Assembly: GCA_002286715.1 (NCBI GenBank)
Contig: NSJX01000149.1
Coordinates: forward strand, 14,882-26,471
Direction: 5' to 3'
Length of the DNA stretch: 11,590 nt
DNA from: Dentipellis sp. KUC8613
Lineage: Eukaryota; Basidiomycota; Agaricomycetes; Russulales; Hericiaceae
Below are positions 6,600 through 11,590 of this stretch, piece by piece. Position 1 is the stretch's first letter, and every line of letters begins with the position of its first letter. The notes below the pieces were generated by a model. The model did no database searches and had not been told where the DNA came from. It saw nothing but the letters and a program-made list of their open reading frames with translations. Position numbers and translations under genes: made by a program.

Positions 6600-8944
6600 A
6601 TGGCCGTCTCCTCCTCCTCTGACGTCGCCGTCCTCGTCGTCGGTGTCGCCTTGGCTGCCATCTATCTCTTCCGCGACCAACTCTTCGCCACGTCAAAGCC
6701 TAAAGCCGTCTCGATCCCTTCCAAAGAAGCGAACGGACGTGGTAATCCTCGCGATTTCGTTGCCAAGATGAAGGCTGGCGTATGTGTTTTCCTCACGTCA
6801 ATCTAACCTCGCTCATGCTGCACTTCACTCATAGAAAAAACGTCTGGTTATCTTCTACGGTTCCCAAACCGGCACTGCGGAGGAATATGCTATTCGTATT
6901 GCCAAAGAGGCAAAGTCCAAGTTCGGGCTTGCTTCTCTCGTCTGTGATCCAGAAGAGTATGACTTCGAGAACCTCGACCAGATCCCTGAAGACTGCGCTG
7001 CTATCTTCGTCATGGCAACCTACGGCGAGGGAGAACCTACAGACAATGCCGTCCAGCTCATGCAGAACCTTGCCGACGAGTCTTTCGAGTTCAGCAATGG
7101 CGAACATAAGGTTGAGGGTCTCAAATACGTTGTCTTTGGTCTCGGAAACCGCACATATGAACATTATAACGTCATTAGCAAGCAGGTCGACGAGCATCTC
7201 ACCAAGATGGGAGCCGTTAGGATTGGTCTTCGCGGAGAGGGAGACGACGACAAGAGCATGGAAGAAGACTATCTTGAGTGGAAGGACGGCATGTGGGAAG
7301 CTTTCGCTACTACCATGGGTGTTGAGGAGGGCCAAGGCGGGGACAGCGCCGATTTCGCTGTCTCTGAGCTTGAGACACATGTACCAGAGAAGGTCTATCA
7401 TGGTACATTTATTTCTTTTTTCGTCGTGTGCATGTTTCTGATCTTATAGCAATAGGTGAATTGTCGGCTCGTGCTCTAACCCGCTCGAAGGGCATTCACG
7501 ATGCCAAGAACCCTTACGCCGCGCCCATCGGTGTTGCGCGCGAACTGTTCCAAAGCACCGACGACCGTAACTGTGTTCATATCGAACTTAGCATCGAAGG
7601 CTCTGGTATTACCTACCAGCATGGTGATCACGTCGGGGTATGGCCTTCTAATCCTGACGTTGAGGTTGACCGACTCCTTTACGCTCTTGGCCTTTATGAT
7701 AAGAGGGACACTGTTATTGGCATCGAGTCTCTCGATCCTGCCCTTGCCAAAGTTCCTTTCCCCGTGCCGACCACTTATGGTACCGTTCTTCGTCATTACA
7801 TCGACATCAGCGCCGTGGCTGGTCGTCAAATTCTTGGAGCTCTATCCAAGTACGCACCCACTGCAGAAGCCGAAGCTTACCTCAAAAACCTCAATACTAA
7901 CAAGGAAGAATACCATCTCGTTGTTGCCGATGGGTGCCTCAAGCTCGGAGAACTTTTACAATTAGCGGCTGGAAACAGCATCATGGCACAACCTACGGCC
8001 CAGAACACGACCCCCTGGAACATTCCCTTTGATCTTATCGTCTCTGCCATCCCACGCCTTCAACCTCGCTACTATTCGATCTCTTCCAGCCCTAAGCTCA
8101 ATCCGAACTCGATTCACGTCACTTGCGTCGTCCTCAAATATCAGTCGGCTGGCGAGCACGTGCCTACCAAATGGGTCTTCGGTGTTGGCTCTAATTACCT
8201 GCTCAACCTCAAGGCTGCTGCTAACGGGGAGACGCTTCCACTCATCAGTGACAACGGTGATGCGGAGTCTGCAACCATTCCTTCGTACGCCATCGAGGGT
8301 CCCAGGGGCGCTCATCGTGAGGAGAATATATACAAGGTTCCCGTCCATGTACGCCGTTCTACTTTCCGACTTCCCACGAACCCGAAGAGTCCTATCATCA
8401 TGATCGGTCCGGGAACTGTGAGTATCTTCGTTCTGTTTGCCTTCTAGCGTTGACACTGTCGGGATAGGGTGTGGCTCCTTTCCGCGGTTTCATTCAGGAG
8501 CGCGTGGCCCTCGCACGACGGACCATTGAGAAGAACGGACCGGATGCCTTGAAAGACTGGGGTCGAATCTCACTGTTCTATGGCTGCCGCCGCTCCGACG
8601 AGGACTTCCTGTACAAGGAGGAGTGGCCCGAGTACACAAAAGACCTGCAAGGCAAATTCACTATGCACTGTGCGTTCTCACGCGAGGTGTACAGGCCAGA
8701 CGGCAGCAAGATCTATGTCCAGGACCTCCTATGGGACGATCGGGCACAGGTTGCGGACGCTATCTTGGCAGGCAAGGGATACGTATACATCTGCGGCGAC
8801 GCCAAGAGTATGAGCAAGGCTGTCGAAGAAACATTGGCACGGATACTTGCCGAAGCCAAGGGCGGCAGCGCAGAAGTCGAGGGTGCCGCAGAGGTCAAAC
8901 TCCTGAAGGAGCGTTCGCGACTCATGCTGGATGTCTGGAGCTAG
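6600..8944 (+). CDS. CPR: NADPH-cytochrome P450 reductase, 4 exons, 728 aa
   Basis: Exons: 6600-6779, 6835-7402, 7456-8417, 8468-8944; introns are 50-55 nt. The enzyme passes electrons from NADPH via FAD and FMN to microsomal P450s and other ER oxygenases. An N-terminal anchor (residues about 9-24, VAVLVVGVALAAIYLF) precedes the FMN flavodoxin domain with GSQTGTAEE (69-77), TYGEGEPTD (122-130) and GLGNRTYEHYN. The linker and FAD domain carry HGDHVGVWP and RYYSISSS (from R454). The NADPH domain has GPGTGVAPFRGF (567-578, across the last intron), FYGCRRSDEDFLY (607-619) and ICGDAKSM (C679, D681). The C-terminus DVWS supplies the aromatic residue that stacks on FAD. Length and all catalytic residues are as expected for the family, so it should be active. 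Codon use is rich in C-ending codons, consistent with good expression. Not next to any P450 gene here. Confidence 0.98.
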
Positions 8945-9324
8945 ATGCTCTATTGCCAATGACGACGTTAGGGTTTCATATAGATAGTTTTGTCCCCGTC
9001 TCATGCTGCTTCGCAGTGTGGTACGTTCTACGATTTCCTGTCTCATAATTTGGTTGCCCACACGATTCGCACTGCACTTGAATCTTGACTATTAGATAGC
9101 AGGGCATTCGAGTCTCGTATGCCAGTGGCACTCATAATTTTTAGTGACCACGACCACGCCCATTCCCTTCTTTTCCTGGTATCAGATATTAGATGCACCG
9201 GTACATATAGATAGATCCTCTTCTCTCAACTGTGGTTTGTAACATTTTGGAAGATACCACCGGGACTGCGCGCGGGTGCCCCTGAGATACAAACTCGCAA
9301 CCGTACCTTCACTAGTGTAGGGGG
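8945..9324. other. 3' flank of the reductase gene, no gene seen
   Basis: This stretch presumably holds the reductase 3' UTR just after the stop. Only short unrelated open stretches are present, none with family resemblance, and no RNA gene was recognised. Confidence 0.5.
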
Positions 9325-9414
9325 AAATAGGTTCTCTATTTGACCCTAACCGTAAATTACCCACCGGAATTACGAGGGTCTATTTTGCCCAGGTTAAATA
9401 CGGCTAATTAGCCC
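9325..9414. repeat. AT-rich palindromic repeat block 1
   Basis: Several nested dyads are visible: AAATAG/CTATTT (9325-9341), GACCCT with AGGGTC about 30 bp further on, and a perfect 12-bp palindrome GGCTAATTAGCC (9402-9413). It contains ACCGTAAATTACCC (9349-9362) and GCCCAGGT (9387-9394), both of which recur in the block near 10050-10140. Probably a degenerate transposon end or other dispersed repeat. Confidence 0.55.
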
Positions 9415-10050
9415 TAATTGACACAGGCTGTAGATAGCATGGGAAATGCATGTATGATGATCAAATACACTGAAAAAAATTCATTGCACGTATCGTCCAC
9501 TTGCTGCACACCATTCGTGCGCACAGAAGCAGCTGCAGAGCGATTGGAGAGGTGGAAGACTGTAGAGAGTAAATGCATGGGACAGTAATGGGAACAATAA
9601 TAGGATGTAAGGAATGCTCAGTGCCAGTGCATGCCAAAAATCCACACATGCAAGTAACGGAGACTTATATGTGTATGTGTGTTATTCAAGAATCGTGGAC
9701 CAACTGGGAATTTCTGCTGGAGACAAGAGGGTTGGGTTAAGCAGTTTGGGATGGGTTCAGCTATCGTGCTCATTGCAGCTTACTTTCAAATTAGATGAAT
9801 GCATCACTGCTGTCCCTGGCCCGGAATTCACAAACAGTGTGAGCATCGACCCGAGCTGGGCGTAGCCTGGCGTCGGTCTAAATAATGCCAATCGTGATTG
9901 GTGAGACCTCTTATGTGCCCTGAAGATTGTGCGCTCTCGGCTGCCTCGAGCTAGCTCAGACCATCAATTTCTTGGGCTCTATTTTGTCAATGGCAGTGGT
10001 ATAATATATGCTTCCTACGTCGCCGGCGCTGCAACAGGAAGGTCAGATTG
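9415..10050. other. Gene-free interval between two related repeat blocks
   Basis: About 640 bp with no recognised gene. An 83-codon open stretch at 9614-9865 has no family resemblance and unremarkable composition. The flanking AT-rich blocks share motifs, partly in inverted orientation, so this interval may be the body of a decayed non-autonomous element; that is inference. Confidence 0.35.
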
Positions 10051-10140
10051 ACCGAAATTTACCCATCAATTTTGAGTAGTCCGAGACTGACCGTAATTTA
10101 CCGTAATTAACCTAGGTAAATTAGCCCAGGTAAATTACCT
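10051..10140. repeat. AT-rich palindromic repeat block 2
   Basis: Carries ACCGAAATTTACCC (10051-10064), ACCGTAATTTACCG (10090-10103), a dyad centred on CCTAGG (10111-10116), and two direct copies of GGTAAATTA (10115-10123, 10129-10137) with period 14. The upstream TAATTTACC and the downstream GGTAAATTA pair as an inverted repeat. The ACCGwAAwTTACC words and GCCCAGGT are shared with block 1. Confidence 0.6.
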
Positions 10141-10385
10141 TGGTGAGATTCCCCGTACACTAACCTTCACACAATTATAATCTGTGCCAGTGACTTTTGA
10201 TTACTCCGAGTTACCTTGCGGGCAAGGTTTCTCCTACCCCAAAATGTTTCAGGCACCGACCAACCGGGGTTTGCTGGGACGTGCCACATTTGCTTATGTC
10301 ATCATTCTCAACATCGTGCACAATGAAGTTGTCGCTGTTAGTGCTCTCTTTAGGCGACTACCACTCGGATACATAGCGTGTGTCT

Positions 10386-11430
10386 TCATATCCACTGCGA
10401 GTCCACAAGGTTCTCCCTCTCCTGCAAATGAGCTACCCTTGTGGTATGATCCAAAGCATCAAGCTGATTGTCTACTTGAAGTAAGTCTGCGTTATGAGAG
10501 GCCATGAACCGCTTCTCATCAAAAGGTCTCCAAAGCTGGATGGTCTGCCTCCCCGAGCTCCGCGACAGAGTAACATATAAGCTAAAAAGATTGAGGCCAC
10601 CACCTGATGGAGGTGTTGCCAAGTCAACAACAACTGTGGGAATGGTCTGTCCTTAGGAACGATAGTTGGTAAAAGCATATGCTGCAGCAACACAAATTGG
10701 CGACAATGTATGGTATGTCCTACATCTTTGTTCTGGGATTGTTTGACCTGTGTCTTGAATGACGTTGAATTGGGCTCCATTGGGATGACGGGCCAGGCAA
10801 TTGAGAAGCATGCATGCACTGCAGTTTGATGAGCATATAGAGTGGCAAGTTCTCCAACTCGACTTCAGTGTCACTGGAATTATGAGCAGGTTCATCAGGA
10901 CACAAGACAATGTCAACAATTGTCCCATGAGTGCCATTCATTATGTCCGGGTCGGTTTCAATGTTTGTCGTTACCATTACCTTCATTCCCACTGCAATTT
11001 AGGTCCGGGAGTGACTGATGCTCCCATTTTTTCGCTGCCGTGCCCTTTCCTGCAAATCACAATGCCACAACATACCTTTCTGACAGTGTCAAGCTGTGTC
11101 TCATCTTCCTGACTCTGTCCTCAGCCTGGAAAACTTATATCCTGGTCGCACGAGAACACGCGTGCTTTTCAAGCACCGCGTTATTCCATTCTTTCTTGAC
11201 ACCATGTAGGGGCGTTACCAGGGCAAAATCGATGCAGGGGTCTGTAGTGAAATTTGGTATGTCACGATTTGGATCCGTCAAGACCAGACTCTGCAGCATA
11301 GTAATGTCATGTTCTTCGACACGGCCAAAGCAAAGGCGGCGCAGAAAGTCTCACCAAATTGAATCGCTGACGCGCATTCACTCGTGTGGGACTACCACTG
11401 GCGTGAATTTTCCGTAGATCCGGCACCCTA
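10386..11430 (-). pseudogene. PIF1-like DNA helicase, C-terminal half, decayed
   Basis: Read on the minus strand from about 11430 down to the stop at 10386, fragments in changing frames follow the C-terminal half of the PIF1-like helicases that are abundant in Agaricomycetes (stand-alone or as the helicase part of Helitrons). In order: IYGKFTPVVV, MRVSDSIW, DFLRRLCFGRVEEHDI, LVTPLHGVKKEWNNAVLEKH, then VGMKVMVTTNIETD with NGTHGTIVDIVL, PVIPMEPNSTSF, AAAYAFTNYRS, GQTIPTVVVDLATPPSGG, LYVTLSRSSGRQTI. In-frame stops lie at 11378-11380, 11351-11353, 11135-11137, 11057-11059 and 10653-10655, and at least four frame changes are needed between fragments. The Walker motifs and the rest of the N-terminal half are not visible, so the copy is truncated near the window end. 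Not functional. Confidence 0.87.
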
Positions 11431-11590
11431 GTCATATCTGTCGTGGGCCGCTTTCGTGGAGAAGTATGCAGACACGGTCACACACATTGTGTACGTGTCA
11501 AGGATCGCTCCTTATCTCATCGCTTTCCTCGACTCCTTCCGACGACCACCGAGCACCAAGCACCGAGACCGAGCACCAAACCCGTGACCG
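11431..11590. repeat. Right edge: short imperfect tandem repeat
   Basis: No gene is recognised between the helicase remnant and the window end. ACCGAGCACCAA occurs at 11548-11559 and again at 11568-11579, a 20-bp period with surrounding CACCGAG-like words. Confidence 0.4.

Noticed and set aside
6829..7401. Long open stretch (190 codons) antisense to the P450 reductase
   Set aside because: It lies entirely opposite a strongly conserved coding exon, has no family resemblance, and is explained by the codon bias of the reductase.
268..8944. The five intact genes as one metabolic or defence cluster
   Set aside because: The families (zinc chaperone, pseudophosphatase, ER transporter, SET protein, P450 reductase) are conserved housekeeping types with no shared pathway, and they are arranged in mixed orientation.
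9452..9473. ATGATGA followed by CTGA, resembling C and D boxes of a snoRNA
   Set aside because: The spacing of about 12 bases is too short for a C/D guide, and no terminal stem is visible.
8945..10385. tRNA, rRNA or CRISPR-like array in the gene-free interval
   Set aside because: No cloverleaf with a conserved TψC arm was recognised, no rRNA core sequence, and no regularly spaced identical repeats.

Overview
The window looks like a piece of a filamentous basidiomycete (Agaricomycete-type) nuclear genome. Five protein genes are cut by many short introns (48-68 nt, mostly GT-AG, often with a CTRAY-like branch site). They are densely packed, the proteins resemble basidiomycete versions of conserved eukaryotic families, and a decayed PIF1-like helicase of the kind common in mushroom genomes sits at the right edge. 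No bacterial, viral, CRISPR or tRNA/rRNA signal was found.

Layout. 1-267: repeat-rich 3' flank full of CTATGG/CCATAG motifs. 268-1837 (-): ZNG1/CBWD-type CobW GTPase in 8 exons, including a 10-nt micro-exon. 1838-2136: 299-bp divergent promoter. 2137-3202 (+): STYX-like pseudophosphatase whose active-site Arg is replaced by Leu, with a GC-AG intron. 3203-3392: short convergent gap. 3393-4830 (-): HUT1/SLC35B1-type ER nucleotide(-sugar) transporter in 6 exons. 4831-5014: compact divergent promoter with a CCACGTGG palindrome. About 5015-6473 (+): SET-domain protein with an unresolved first exon. 6474-6599: 126-bp promoter with a TGACTCA site and a TATA-like box. 6600-8944 (+): NADPH-cytochrome P450 reductase, complete, 728 residues, 4 exons. 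8945-10385: about 1.4 kb with no recognisable gene but two related AT-rich palindromic repeat blocks. 10386 to about 11430 (-): PIF1-like helicase pseudogene with several stops and frameshifts. 11430-11590: nothing except a 20-bp imperfect tandem repeat.

The five intact genes are housekeeping or conserved functions (zinc chaperone, pseudophosphatase, ER transporter, lysine methyltransferase candidate, P450 electron donor). They show no sign of forming one pathway or a cluster; adjacency is probably just gene density. Exon models below were assembled by hand from splice signals, reading phase and remembered family conservation. The phases close exactly for every intron given, but none was tested against transcripts. 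I did not find a convincing new multi-gene system. The most distinctive items are the pseudophosphatase with an inverted pattern of active-site loss, the non-canonical or tiny splice features, and the unexplained repeat blocks.
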